Under the pieces are notes generated by a model, which searched no databases, was not told the origin of the DNA, and saw only the letters and a list, made by a program, of their open reading frames with translations. From the NCBI GenBank assembly GCA_016758965.1, contig JAEPRB010000261.1:7510-52987 (forward strand): a stretch of 45,478 nucleotides of DNA. Direction: 5' to 3'. Below are positions 24,343 through 35,910 of this stretch, in pieces. Source of the DNA: Circinella minor. Its lineage: Eukaryota; Mucoromycota; Mucoromycetes; Mucorales; Lichtheimiaceae. The position numbers and the translations under genes were made by a program. The number at the start of each line of letters is the position of its first letter. The first letter of the stretch is position 1.

Positions 24343-26214
24343 GTCTGTTTTTTTTTTGTTTGATTAAAATAAAAAGAAGAATCGATTCTCTTTTTGCTGT
24401 TGCTTTTTTTTTTTTTTTTATTATAAAAAAAATTAGGGAGGTAAAATGAAAAAAATGTGATATATATACCCACACTATTTCTTATTTGCGCGCCCTAATG
24501 CAGGGTGTTTCTCCCACGGATGATCCTCAAATCATCCGAATGTTATAGTGCCAAATAAATAAAAAAAAAACTCACCATCCCATTCATATAAATCATAGAC
24601 ACGACCTAAAAAAAAAAAAAAATTATTTATTAACAAGATATATATTATTTTATATTTACAAAAACACTTCATTTACTATACAAACGGTTAAAAAAGACTT
24701 GGTTTATATTTTCCCTTAAAAGTCCCTTAAAAATAAATATTAAACTCCCATGATCCATAATTTTGGTTTCCTGTTTTTCTTTTAAGTGATTCATATGTAC
24801 GTACGTAGTTTAATAAAAAGAAAAATTCTCGTCCTTCTTATATATATTTATTTTTTCAGAATAATAATGTTATATTCAAGGTTAAGAAGCCAAAAAAAAA
24901 AAAAACTTATGGTGTTAAAAGAATTATCTGTACATATTATATATATATATATTACTATTACGTATTATTCTATGTGTAATTCAAAAATCAAGTATTAATC
25001 TGAACCATGGGGAGCAAATAAGGGGGGGGGAAGTGGAAGAAGGCGGAGGAGTGTTAGAAAAAAAAAAGTTATACTTTATTAAAAAAAAAAAAATGATATA
25101 CTGTAATGTTGTTGTTGGGGGATATAAAAAAAACAATCTTATCATTAAAAATCGCTATTGTTTATTACAAAATGAAAACAATAGTTGTATCTTTTTTTTT
25201 TTTTTTTTTTGCATAATGCAGATAAAATACATTGTTAATAAATAATCTGAGAGATAAATATTTAGTACGTATGTAGTAGATGTTAGAGATAAACGTATAT
25301 AATGTAAAAAAAAAATCGAGTTAGTAATAATAATATAATGCAGGGTATAACTATAAATCTCCTTTTCTTTTATTTTTTCTTTTGATCGTCTACAAATGAA
25401 ATAATAAAACAACTAGCTTGCTTATTTATATGAACAAATTTATACTAGACAATATACATATATAAAATTACTATCTACTAAAAACTGAAAGGGTATGTTT
25501 CTCTGTTGATCAAAAAAGTAACTACTATGATATCATATATATATATGTGTGAGTTTCTATCTATTTTAATCATTATCAGTTTTTATTATAATATATAGAG
25601 TCACCCACATGGTTGAAAAAAAACGTATTTGTATGCACGTAGTTCGATCTTTATACATTTTGTCCGTGTTATATAGTATCAAACAACACTGTTTTATCTC
25701 TCCTCCACCCCCTCCTTTGCCCTTTCCCTTCCCTTTATTATTATTATTATTATTACGTATTTCTTATAGAAATATAATGTGCTTAGAAGATTATCCTTAT
25801 ATCTGGGTTTTTTTTTCCAACAGTCTTGAAAAACAACAAAAACAAATCAATTCAATAGATTAAGCTTTTTTTTCGTTTTTTTTTTTTTTTTTTTATCCAC
25901 TCCCAATCAAAATCGATTATTATTTGTCTAACCTGTTTATTTAACAAATGGATCAATTTATTTCATGTTTCAAGGGTTCTTTATAATTGAATAAAGGAGA
26001 AATGAGAGGAAAAAAAAAAAAAAAAAACTCTAAATTTCATATATATTTTTAGTTTTCTAAAACTTTTCTGTTCTTTATTCTCTCTCTCCTTGTTTTTTTT
26101 TTTTACTTTTTCTTTTTATTTATGGGCATCATGACTATGATCTATTATGTAAGAGTGTAGTTTCTTTATACCTGTGTGATTATTTTCTTTTTTATTTTGT
26201 TTTGGTCATTTATA
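24343..26214. other. AT-rich intergenic region
   Basis: About 1.9 kb with no supported gene. It contains GGATGAT/ATCATCC as a 7-base inverted pair (24519-24538) upstream of the serine-rich gene, a possible 30-base exon (24576-24605, minus), T20 runs (25191-25210 and 25874-25893), an ATT repeat (25738-25756), and G runs near 25022. Short frames here are low complexity. Confidence 0.5.
24457..24472 (-). promoter_or_regulatory. TATA-like element of the serine-rich gene
   Basis: Read on the minus strand, GGGTATATATATCAC stands about 115 bases before the ATG at 24342 and suits a core promoter. Confidence 0.4.
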
Positions 26215-27110
26215 GACAGAATGTATGTTGTCATCTTGGAATATTCTCAGATGTTCTTTTTTTTTTTTTCTTGGATATTGAATTTATGACAGGAATAACT
26301 TCCATAAAATTCGAATCCCCCCCCCTCCTTTTTCACGCACACACACATATATATACACACTATTCATTTGATATTTAGGATGTAATGAAGAAGCTGTGAG
26401 GCTTCTATATCTACAACCCCTTCTTTCTATATATTCTTTGTTTCTTGTGCTTTTGATTTTTATTTCTAAGCTTATTTAACAGGATATTTAGCCATTGAAT
26501 ACTTTGTTTTGACAATAAAAGTCATCTTGTGTATAATTAAATAGATATCTTGAGTTACTTCATAAGTTTGTATCAATAAGTTCGATTTATTTGGAATATG
26601 ATAATATAGAGTATTTGATAACTGTAAAAAGAATTATTTAAAAAAATGTAATTGTCAATACAAAGATAGATTGTTATTAGATAAAAGAGCGAGATCACTC
26701 TAATTATTATGTTACTGTTTCTTTATTATGTTTGATACAATGATGTAAATTGAACTTATTGATACAAACTTATGAAGTCCATGGTGGGAACTCAAAATAT
26801 CTATTAAATTATACACACGATGATTTTTACTGTCAAAACAAAGTATTCATTTCAATGACTAAATATCCTGTTAAATATTAAGCTTAGAAAAAAAAAATCA
26901 AAAGCACAAGAAACAAAGAATGTATAGAATATATGGAAGAATGGCTGTATATAAAAGTTTTATAACTTCATACTCTAAAGATGTGTCAAATTTTGCTTTG
27001 TGGCAGGAGAAATATTCAAATCTTATGGACTTTATTGCCGTCATACGTAAATTTGACATTCAAGAACCAAAAAAAAAAGTTACACCAGGAAATATGAAGT
27101 CTGTTTAGGA
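26215..27110. repeat. Diverged inverted duplication with arms of about 320-370 bases
   Basis: Left arm about 26215-26590 and right arm about 26750-27110 are reverse complements, separated by about 160 bases of unrelated AT-rich DNA. The core is very similar: TTCTTTGTTTCTTGTGCTTT at 26434 recurs inverted at about 26903-26922, and ACTTCATAAGTTTGTATCAA at 26557 recurs inverted at 26755-26774. The outer parts are more diverged and differ by small insertions (for example about 10 bases near 26775-26790 in the right arm). The right arm carries an open frame (26920-27108); the matching part of the left arm is broken. Confidence 0.85.
26920..27108 (+). pseudogene. Gene fragment in right arm of inverted duplication
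   Basis: Open frame of 62 residues whose composition looks protein-like (WQEKYSNLMDFIAVIRKFDI, then KKKVTPGNMKSV and a stop). The mirrored copy in the left arm on the minus strand (about 26420 down to 26220) aligns base for base in parts but has lost the frame through indels and a G9 run. No start context, splice partner or domain is recognisable, so it is more likely the 3' end of a former gene than a complete gene. Confidence 0.45.
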
Positions 27111-27540
27111 AGAATAAAAATCGTTACACTAGGATAGGTTATGGCTTGTACAGCTGTGTACACATAACAATGGAATCTTATTAAGAACAAGAAAAAAAAT
27201 CGTACACGCGCGTATAGAACTATATTTTTTCCAATATATTGAATAACAATTATTGAGCTCTTTTCATCCATCTTTTTCGCCCCTTTTAAAGTCAATGGAA
27301 CTAATGAATATAATTATATGTCTAAAAATAGGAGAAATGGATACTGTTACTTTTCTTTAGTGTGATTGTTTATTAATAATAACAGTATAAAAATGGGAAA
27401 AGACAAAGGAGAGAGAGAGAGAGAGAGTAAGATTATTATGATTTTTTTTTTTAAAAAAAAAAAAAAGTAATAAAAAGTTAGGAAGGATTTACATTATATA
27501 TTACATTTCATCCAATTTTTATTATTATTATTATTATATC

Positions 27541-28264
27541 TCACAAATGAGTACATCGACAATTACGACTACAATAATATTGTGTACCTAAAAATTAAAT
27601 AAAATAAAAGAAATTAGATATCAATTCATTTATGTATATATTTAAAATGTTTTTGTTTATATACATACTATATCTTTGATAACAGTCTGTGTTATAACGA
27701 CTATATAATAGAAAAGAATTATTTGTTACCATTGTTAGTTTATGATCACATATTACGCAGGTATAAATTAAAAAGATACTGATTATGCATAGCTTTTTTG
27801 TATAAAATTCACTCCAAAAAAAATAAATAAATATAAATATAAATTTACCAATCACATGATGCATAGCGTCTACGAGTTAAACCAGCTGCTAAACCTATAA
27901 TGACAGCCCCAATGACAAAACAAATTGCAAATGAAAGTAATCGACGTTTTAATGCAAGTGATCTGTTATTAGGTGGAGCATAAAATGTTGTAAAAGCATT
28001 ACGAGGAGGTTCGTTGGAAGGTATGTGAGGTGTTGTTTGTGGTGTACCTCCTGAAGGTGGAGGTGGAGGAGCATAATAAGTGGGTCCTGGCTGTTGTTGA
28101 TATTGTTGATAATGATATTGTTGTTGATCTGGTAGTGGCGGTGGCGGATAACTATGATTAGGTGGTTGATATGAAGGCGGTGGTTCTGAACTTGGTGGAG
28201 CATAAGTCGATGATTCACCTTGAGGATGATTTGTTGTATTATTATTATCTGTAACTTGACCCAT
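27541..28264 (-). CDS. Proline-rich single-pass membrane protein with cysteine-rich tail
   Basis: Exons 27849-28264 and 27541-27568 give 147 residues. Residues 1 to about 100 are a disordered proline/tyrosine/glutamine-rich stretch with PPPSYQPP and YAPPPPP motifs of the kind bound by WW or SH3 domains. One membrane helix follows at about 109-129 (LLSFAICFVIGAVIIGLAAGL) with basic residues on both sides (LKRR and TRRR). The tail reads ASCDCRNCRCTHL, with four cysteines. The tail depends on the chosen splice acceptor at 27569-27570. Without splicing the frame stops right after CDW; the alternative acceptor at the TTTTTAG further upstream gives an early stop. The layout suggests a cytosolic adaptor-like tail on a membrane anchor. 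Family not recognised. Confidence 0.7.
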
Positions 28265-29699
28265 AATTATATTATTAAAAAAAAAAAAAAAGAATTAAAA
28301 AGAAAGAAACAAAAAAGGAATTGAAATGTGAACTAAAATATTTTATCAAATATTAAAGTTGAATGCAAAAGAATGGAACAGATCCCAACCAAATTGTTAT
28401 ATTCTATGCTGAGCAATGTTATTAACATGGTCCGATGATAAATTGTTACACAAACGTTTTTTTTTTACCATTCTCACTATATTTAAATTAAAAATATGAA
28501 TACGTATAATAATGAAACAAACATCAAGGTAATATTAAAAGATAATGATATATGATATAAAAATATAATATGAAAATTAATATGAGTTATTGAAAAGGAG
28601 GAATCCTGATAAGAGAGAGGAAATCGTGTGTATCTTTTTTTTTTTTTTTTTTAAGTTGGGTATCAAAATAACTTTTTACTTTTTAAAGGAACTTTGTTTC
28701 TTTTCCTAATATATTTTTTGTCAATTCAAATGAACTTTTTAAGGATTAAATGAATAACATTGAATCTTATTTATATTTTATTCATATCTTAGCATTTCTC
28801 CTTCTCATCCCTCCAAAAAAAAAAAAGAGGCTTCAGAAGTGACCCCATGCCACTTTTAATAATCTTTGAACAGTTATAACCTTTAAGGCTTTTTAAATAC
28901 GCGTTTGATCTTGATTCTAAATAACCTAGCCCAAGCCAAGCCCCCTTCCCCCCCCCACAACTACCAAAACTGCATAGCTTACGGAAACTTGCGAAACGAA
29001 CGACAACAATATCAAAAAACACTTTTGTTTCTCAACTCATATCCTAACTCCATCGACTAACTTATCTCTTTTATCCGATAACACACGAAAAACCAAAATC
29101 AAAGATATGAGTATTTTATGACGATCCCATCATGAATAATACTAAATCATAGAGCAGAATTTTTTTTTTATTTTTAAAATAATATCATTATGGAATTTAC
29201 TAATGCTAAGGCCCACATTATCATTCGACTTGATATAAGTTGAAAAGGAAGGAAGAAAGTTGCGGATCAAGAATCAATTATTGTTTTTGATCCTTTAAGT
29301 CTTTGATTTAGATCAGGAAAAACACGTGATCAGGATTCGTAGTTTACTTTATTAGTAAACAATTGTTGGTATCCACAGAATTGGATTACATGAAATCATG
29401 GATTTAAATTGGAAGTACTGGTCCTGTCTATATATATTGGATAGTCTTGGAGATGGATATGAGGACACTATGTTTAGGATTGATACTATTAAAAGTGTCT
29501 CGATGTTTATTAGTGTATTACATAATAGAAAACCATGAATACTTCATCAGCAATTATAGCACTATATCAGATAGATTGGGAAAGTGACAGCATTGTTAAG
29601 AAAAAAAATACTTTGAGAGCTGTGTCGTTTATTCGCCTTTTGATGATTATTATCCGAGTAAAAGGTTTCCCCCCCCCTCGCCGTTGATATTAACAACGT
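28265..29699. other. Intergenic region, no supported gene
   Basis: AT-rich to 28790, then a slightly GC-richer stretch (28790-29100) with a minus-strand open frame (28789-29022) that has no recognisable domain. The part at 29100-29690 shows no consistent coding frame on either strand. Confidence 0.45.
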
Positions 29700-29778
29700 A
29701 GTGAAACTGGTCCCATTGATTTGCGATGAATTTGATATCTTGCTCTCCGCAAATAGCTTTAGAGGCTATAAAAACTGT
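29700..29778 (-). repeat. Copy A of a 79-base dispersed paralogous segment
   Basis: Reading the minus strand, this segment aligns without gaps to 42133-42211 on the plus strand (about 66 of 79 bases identical by eye). In this copy the frame is open for about 44 codons and reads ICGEQDIKFIANQWDQFH, ending at a stop about 45 bases later. It looks like an exon of a decayed gene. Confidence 0.65.
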
Positions 29779-30133
29779 ATATGTTAAAGACTTCTACAAG
29801 TATTGAGATAAAACAAGTTTTGATTTATCAAGAAGTCAAACAAAAAAAGAGTTAATGCTTTTTTATCGAACAACAGCGAACCTAGTAATGACTATATCAA
29901 TTTTAAATCATTGGAAAAAAAAATTATGGTAAGGTTATTAAAATGATAGATTTATTGTTTTATTTGACACTAATATTTTTTTTTTTGAACAATGTTCTAA
30001 CCGATACATTCATTGATACCATTTTTTAGAATGCCAGCGAAGCTTGTACAGAGTGGGTGATTATCATCCATTATCATTATTCGCTAGCAGCAGCGACAGT
30101 GGCAACAATAATGATCGTCACTAAATCATCCAA

Positions 30134-31626
30134 ATGCCGGAAGCCTTCCGCCAACAATTTCATATCAACTTCATCTCAAATTCTAAACCAGGTTGGACCA
30201 AGATAGAGCAGACCGGTTACAAGTTAGATCGGAAGACCGCATCCATTCTTGGTTCTATTTGGCGACAATTTATTCCTTCTTTTTATAGAACGAGTGGTCC
30301 TAATTGTTAGTGCCACTCATATTTCTTTTGTCAAGTAGCATTGCTTTCCTGAAGAGGAGGATAGTAAGCAACCTTAATAGAATAACAATTTAATAATAAT
30401 AGTAATAAAGAAACTAATTATTATTGTTTGTTCACTCTCTGTTAGCAAATAAACGGGAAATATTGACTTGTCGTTATTGTATGAGAACTTCTGAAAATTA
30501 GTCATTTAGTTCACAAGGTAGTGGAATAAGTGTTAAAGGGATTGAATGTGGAACCAAAGTCCATTGTGATAGTCCAAGAAGAATATGAGATATTAAAGGT
30601 TGTTCCATGCCAATGACAAGGACGAATTTAAAGTTACTCACCAAAAACATTCTACATTAAAATCATATGCTGGTTGAGCACTTACCACACCGTATGTAAG
30701 TTATTTTTTATTATTAAATTACCTGTGGTTGAAATATTATCTTTTGACTCACACTCCTATTATATAAAATCTTTTTTATAAACTACAGGATCATTTTATC
30801 ATCTTTCGATTTATCATTACAAGATAAGAAGAAAAAAACAAGTATCAAATTTAAATATATCTTAGATTTGAGATTTTAAAAATCACAAATACTATTTTTA
30901 TCAATATAAGACCATCCACAGCTTGCGGCAGTGGTTGTTACAAGCTTTTAAATTATCATAATTAAAAACCCAGATACCATTTTTTTTTCTGACAGTTAAA
31001 TTGGGCCAAATTGTGCAGTGGATGCTGTGATTACTGACTGTGTAAAGAATGTGTTACGTACAGACGATTTTTTTTTTTTTGCAAGTCAAGCAGCTGTAAA
31101 ACTTACTACAACTTAACATCATTGTGTAACGACTTCCGCTGCTGTAGAAGCTGAGAGTTAAAAAAGCTGTAACATTTAACATAACAGCGACTTTAACAGC
31201 ACCACTTTGGATGGTCATATTAACCATGGTGAAGATTGGTTACAAAACCAACGATTTCTCTTATTTTATATTCGATATACTATTCTTTTGTTAGATCGTG
31301 GATTCAAGTCAATGAGGTCAGTATGAGTATACAACTAATTCCTATGGAATATATGTCTTTTTTTTTGTTGATAAAATATTTATGTTTTACGAATGAATGA
31401 TATGTATGTTTGTTATATATATAGGGCTGAAATGAAATCATTCGTAATCCCCGATCTTCATGTGAACCATGGTTACAATATCACTGGGAAGATATATGTA
31501 TTGACTTCATCTATCGCAAGATGGATGGAAGAAGTTGAGATTAAGACATCTCAAATACATAGCTTAAAAATTAAAAAATACGAGGAACCCTCCCCCAGCT
31601 TCAAGTATAATAACACTTTATTATAA
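30134..31626 (+). pseudogene. Decayed multi-exon gene of unknown family
   Basis: Coding-like pieces on one strand in order: 30134-30310 (open frame of 58 codons starting MPEAFRQQFHINFISN, ending FYRTSGPNC), a frame-shifted continuation to about 30373 (SATHISFVK, stop, HCFPEEEDSKQP), 30446-30660 (LTCRYC and later cysteines with in-frame TAG and TGA), then about 31188-31316 (LDGHINHGEDWLQNQRFLLF) spliced through a good intron 31317-31424 into 31425-31626 (RAEMKSFVIPDLHVNHGYN to a stop). The last two exons keep phase (ATG AG|G GCT). Composition is far less A/T-biased than the DNA around. The stops and shifts argue for a pseudogene; the intact 3' end argues for recent decay. I cannot name the family. 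Confidence 0.6.
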
Positions 31627-34571
31627 TATACAAATACAATAATCAAACTGAATTTATTTATTCATAATCACATAACATCATCTACAAATACAGAAAAGTA
31701 CACCACATCTAAAACATATATATAAAACTTGTAATAGAATTGATTATTTTTTATATAATAAAAAACTTGAAAGATTCTCACAAGATCTATCCCGTTATCC
31801 GTATTTTATTCTTACCTTATTTTCTTATGAATCCATATTCATACATATCTCACAAAACACGCCATAGGCTGTGGATGCACTCACTAACTTACTATTTCGG
31901 AGGCAAGTTGGTAGATTTACTTAAAAGTCATCCAAATGGCTCTGATCAATTATTAAACCATTCATAACCTCCCTCTTTTTATTTTTCATTATTAGATACC
32001 CACTTTATAGTTTAATCCATCTATACTATACTTATTATGATTCTCTTTACAATTATATAAATAAAGACTAGGACTATATATATAGACTAGATAGACTACT
32101 GCCACTTGTCATTCTATAAAAGATATTCTTATTTCAAAACCAATAATTTTTTCTATATGATCTACGTACCAAAAAAACAACACGGCTTATTTTTTTTTCT
32201 TTGTAAATATAGTTTACACGGAAATGAGATCTCCAGAATATGGGTAACGCTGGTGTATACTGAAGTGAAGAAGCAAAGATGGATATTATAAAAAAAAATT
32301 ATTATGGATAGGAACATCAACTAGTATGAATCAATCTTAGTAGACTAGTTAGAAAGAAATTGTCATTGGTGGTAGCAGGAATGAATACAAAGCAAATACC
32401 AAAAGTACTGTAACCAAGATACATGGGTCAGTTTGTAACATAGAAATAATAAATTAATATGACACAAAACAAAAAGTAGTACTATACATTTGGTGGTTAC
32501 TGGTTAAAAAAAAGTCTTTTAAAAAAAAATCTTTTTATTGTTGACTGTACCTAATTATCCCCTTCCTTTCCACAAGCGGCTACTTATTATTTAACAGGAG
32601 TAACGTATTTTAAAATAAGAATATAGCTGATGCATACATCTTTATATAATTACCATTTCTTTTTCTTTTTTTTTCTCGAAATGACGCAAAAAGTTGTTAA
32701 CAGGTGTTTTTTTTTTATTTATTTTAGATTTCAGATGCATGTTTTACAGTTGTTGCTATTATTTTTGTCATGATGAGTTATAAAGTTTTTCATATCAAAA
32801 GCAGAAAAAAAATTATTTGAATTTTTATTTTCTAAATGGGAGGGATCGATTGGAGTAGTGATGATAATGAAAGAAAAAAATAATACTATATATAAAAAAG
32901 AGCAAAAGAACCGCGATCTCATACGAAGAACTGTATGGCACAGGAGAATGCCGTTGACACACTGCCTAAGATTTGATCCCTCAGGTGGGATGTACAAATC
33001 TATAACCACTGGTCCCCGGCGTTTCTTTTGTTACTTTTTTATTCTGGAACGATCCACTTATAATCCCCTAAAATTTCCATCTTTTGTGACTTGTGGGATA
33101 ATCTATAGAAAGCAATTATAATATTTTAAAACGGCGAATCTTTATTTTGTAAGCTTTTAAAGACAGATATCTAGATTTGCATAGGTAATATACGTTCTTG
33201 TATAATTGAACAATATATAAAATATAAAAAGGTAATATTAAAATAGAAGAGACATCTAAAGAGTTTACATTAAAAATAAAAAGATCAATTATAATCAAAA
33301 TTATGATTGAAAACAATATAGAAATATTAATATTCTATATGATGAGAAAATAAATAAACAAATTAACTTTGAAATATCACATAATAATGAAAATGGCGAA
33401 TAAGAAAAATACCAGGAATATTATAAAATAACAAAAAGAAGAGGAAATGAAAGGTATAAATATAATAATAAGAATAATAATATAATATTAGATGATAAAA
33501 AATGTTGATGACTTATTAATAGATAATGGTGAAGTAGAAAATAATAATAACTATATATAAACGAAATTTTTCAATTATTAATACTTCTGATATTGGCAAC
33601 ACTAAAAAGAAAAGATATAATAATAGAGAATGTAGAAATTTTAAATATAGAACAAGCGAATGCTATATAACAGGTTAAGATTGTAGTATAAAAGATGGTT
33701 AATGTACATATATTTAGATAATTCATATTTGGTGATGAATATGATAGTAATACATTATTAATAAAAGTTTTCAAGAATTTTGCTTAAAATTATTATATAA
33801 TGTATAAAATACATTTTGTTTAATGCTTAATAAGATTTCAATCTATCTGTTATAATTGTTGTTCCTTGTGATAAATACATTCTTGCAATATTGATAATAT
33901 TGTTGAACTTTTTTTTAACAGGAACGGGTATCAAAAATAAATAAATTTGAATTTCTTTGATATCCACATCTGTTTTCTGAACCGTTTATTATGTTTTGCA
34001 CTAGTAGTTTTTGTTTTTTTTTCCAAGACAACATTGATCACCAATTTCAACTATCTCGTCTTTTCCATCAATAATGTTTTTCCATTATTCACGTTCTTAT
34101 TGCAGTTCATATTCTTGATTATAATCTTGTAACAGTTTCACCATTAATACCCATATTGTAACGATACTTTTTTAGGGAGAAGGCCCTATTTGAGAATACA
34201 GAAATAAAAATGCTATTATATAATTTTACACATACCAATAATCCATTGTCTTGTAATAGCTCAACTAAATCTATATTGATCATAAATTTGGATTTTTTTT
34301 CTCAAATAATGTTTTCGTATATCTATTCATATGATCCATATAACAACAATAATATCTGTGTCTTCGTAGTTTATAATGTTTTTTAATAGATAAGGAGTTT
34401 TATACATTTTGGACAATATAAAAGTATTTATAATCCGGTGTTTTTGTAAATAAATGATAGCTTAATATTCATCATCATAAAGTGTTTGAAATAGTGTTTC
34501 TTTTGATTTATGTAAACATAAAAAACAGAAAAGGAAAAATAATTTTTATCATAAGGTTTATAGTGTAACTT
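31627..34571. other. AT-rich region without supported genes
   Basis: About 2.9 kb. Open frames at 31740-31967 and 32106-32291 have no splice context or recognisable motif. 33120-34550 is extremely AT-rich, with no coding signal on either strand. A tRNA-like relic lies at 32970-33020. Confidence 0.5.
32962..33020 (-). repeat. tRNA-like relic (possible SINE head), minus strand
   Basis: On the minus strand: GGACCAGTGGTTATAGA (A-box-like), 20 bases between CAGTGGT and CTGAG, then GGGATCAAATCTTAGG, which resembles a degenerate B box (GGTTCRAATCC). The cloverleaf does not close well. The 20-base spacing equals that of the plus-strand relic at 9060-9120. Confidence 0.4.
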
Positions 34572-34935
34572 ACCAAAGGACCGCTGTTGTAGCCCATTTC
34601 CTTACTCACCTGAATTTGTTATTGGTGTTGTATATTCCCAATCAAACTCGTTATCAGATCCCAATAGAACGTCTATATTCCATCCCAGATTTCTTTGCTC
34701 TCGTTAAAAGAGAAGATATATCTATTCTGTACATTTTAGCGACCTTTTCCCTATTCTTAAAAAAATCATTGGCTGCCAAAGGTGCTTTATTTTTTATAGT
34801 TGACAACTCCTGTATAGTTTCATTAAGTTCAGATTTTTTTGTTGCTGTCAAATTTGTTGAAAGCAGTACTACTACGTTTTGTCATGAAGTTGGCATGTTT
34901 TTGTCCTCACAACCGACTATGCCTATTTATTGTCC
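34572..34935 (-). pseudogene. Frameshifted exon of a decayed gene
   Basis: On the minus strand a protein-like reading runs from about 34900 (TKRSSTAFNKFDSNKK), shifts frame at an A7 run, continues 34840-34660 (SELNETIQELSTIKNKAPLA to SGMEYRRSIG), and shifts again into SDNEFDWEYTTPITNS ending at a good donor GTGAGT (34609 downward). A further coding-like scrap (EMGYNSGPL) precedes another GTAAGT at about 34573. Two shifts within 250 bases, one at a homopolymer, indicate a pseudogene or base-call errors. The plus-strand frame 34616-34972 is the shadow of this. Family unknown. Confidence 0.5.
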
Positions 34936-34972
34936 ATACAAAAAAAAGAAAAAAACCAAATTCAATATTTGA

Positions 34973-35910
34973 TAACAAGTTAATCCCCAAGTTAAAATAG
35001 ACTACTTATCTTTTTTTTTTCCAACCTTAGAGTCACGTTTATTAGCATAATGTAGTTGTAAGTTACAAAAATAACTTACTACGTGCTTTTTTAATTGATT
35101 TTTTAAAGGGAAAAAAAAATTATGAAATATGTTTTGAAAAATAAAAATTTCACTTATACATATAAAATTATAGTTATTTACAAAAATAATATTAATTAAA
35201 AATAAAACAATATATAAAATGTTTAATAAAGTTTATAATTTATTAAGATATTTAAAACAATAATCTATTTCTACGTATAATTATATTAAAGATTAAAAGT
35301 ATATAAATTTATAGGCTATAATATTATTATCACCACGTTGGGAATATCATAAAAGGGATTATTTAAACAAAAAAAGTCGGTAGGATCCATAAAAAGAAAA
35401 AACAAAGAGGAATAATTACTGAAGCAAACACCAAACTTTCAGACAATCATTGAAGATAATTGTTGTGTCTCACTCCTTTTCGATCTCTTCACAATTACGT
35501 ATATCTTTAAAGGTATATAGACAGTTTTTGCATTCACTCGTAAATATACCTATATCTTTCGAATTAATGTGTTTTACTACTAGTTTTTATTTTTTATTAT
35601 TTTACTTTATCAGACATATTTCATCAAATCATCAGAACCGTCGCTTGAAAAAGTTCGTATACCGGATAATGAAGAAGACTCCATGCAAATTTTGAAAAAA
35701 TCTAATGGAGTTTTTCAATATTTCCAAAAAAAAAAAAAAATTGAATTTTTAACCATGCTATTCTTGATGTGAAAATAACTTTTGCTTTCACTATTTTTCT
35801 CTCTCTCTCTCTTCCCTTCATTATATTCTTTATATATCATAGAACAATTCTTCCATCATAACTATTAAAACTTTTATATTACCATCTTTTCTGTCTTTTC
35901 CTTCTTATTC
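34973..35910. other. AT-rich intergenic stretch
   Basis: No supported gene. The open frame 35450-35695 has no recognisable features. A CT tract lies at 35800-35812. Confidence 0.5.

Noticed and set aside
26296..26320. TTCGAATCCCC as a tRNA B box
   Set aside because: No A box or stem structure upstream. The sequence is part of the left arm of the inverted duplication, and the C run is a local expansion.
28789..29022. Minus-strand glycine-rich frame of 77 codons as a gene
   Set aside because: No family resemblance, no splice or promoter context, and a C10/G10 homopolymer makes part of it.
31740..31967. 75-codon plus-strand frame after the relic at 30.1-31.6 kb
   Set aside because: It could be a continuation, but the relic already ends in a stop with a good terminal exon, and this frame has no acceptor in phase.
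34616..34972. Plus-strand open frame of 118 codons
   Set aside because: It opposes a minus-strand reading with better protein character and a splice donor. The plus-strand product has no recognisable features and ends in lysines from an A run.
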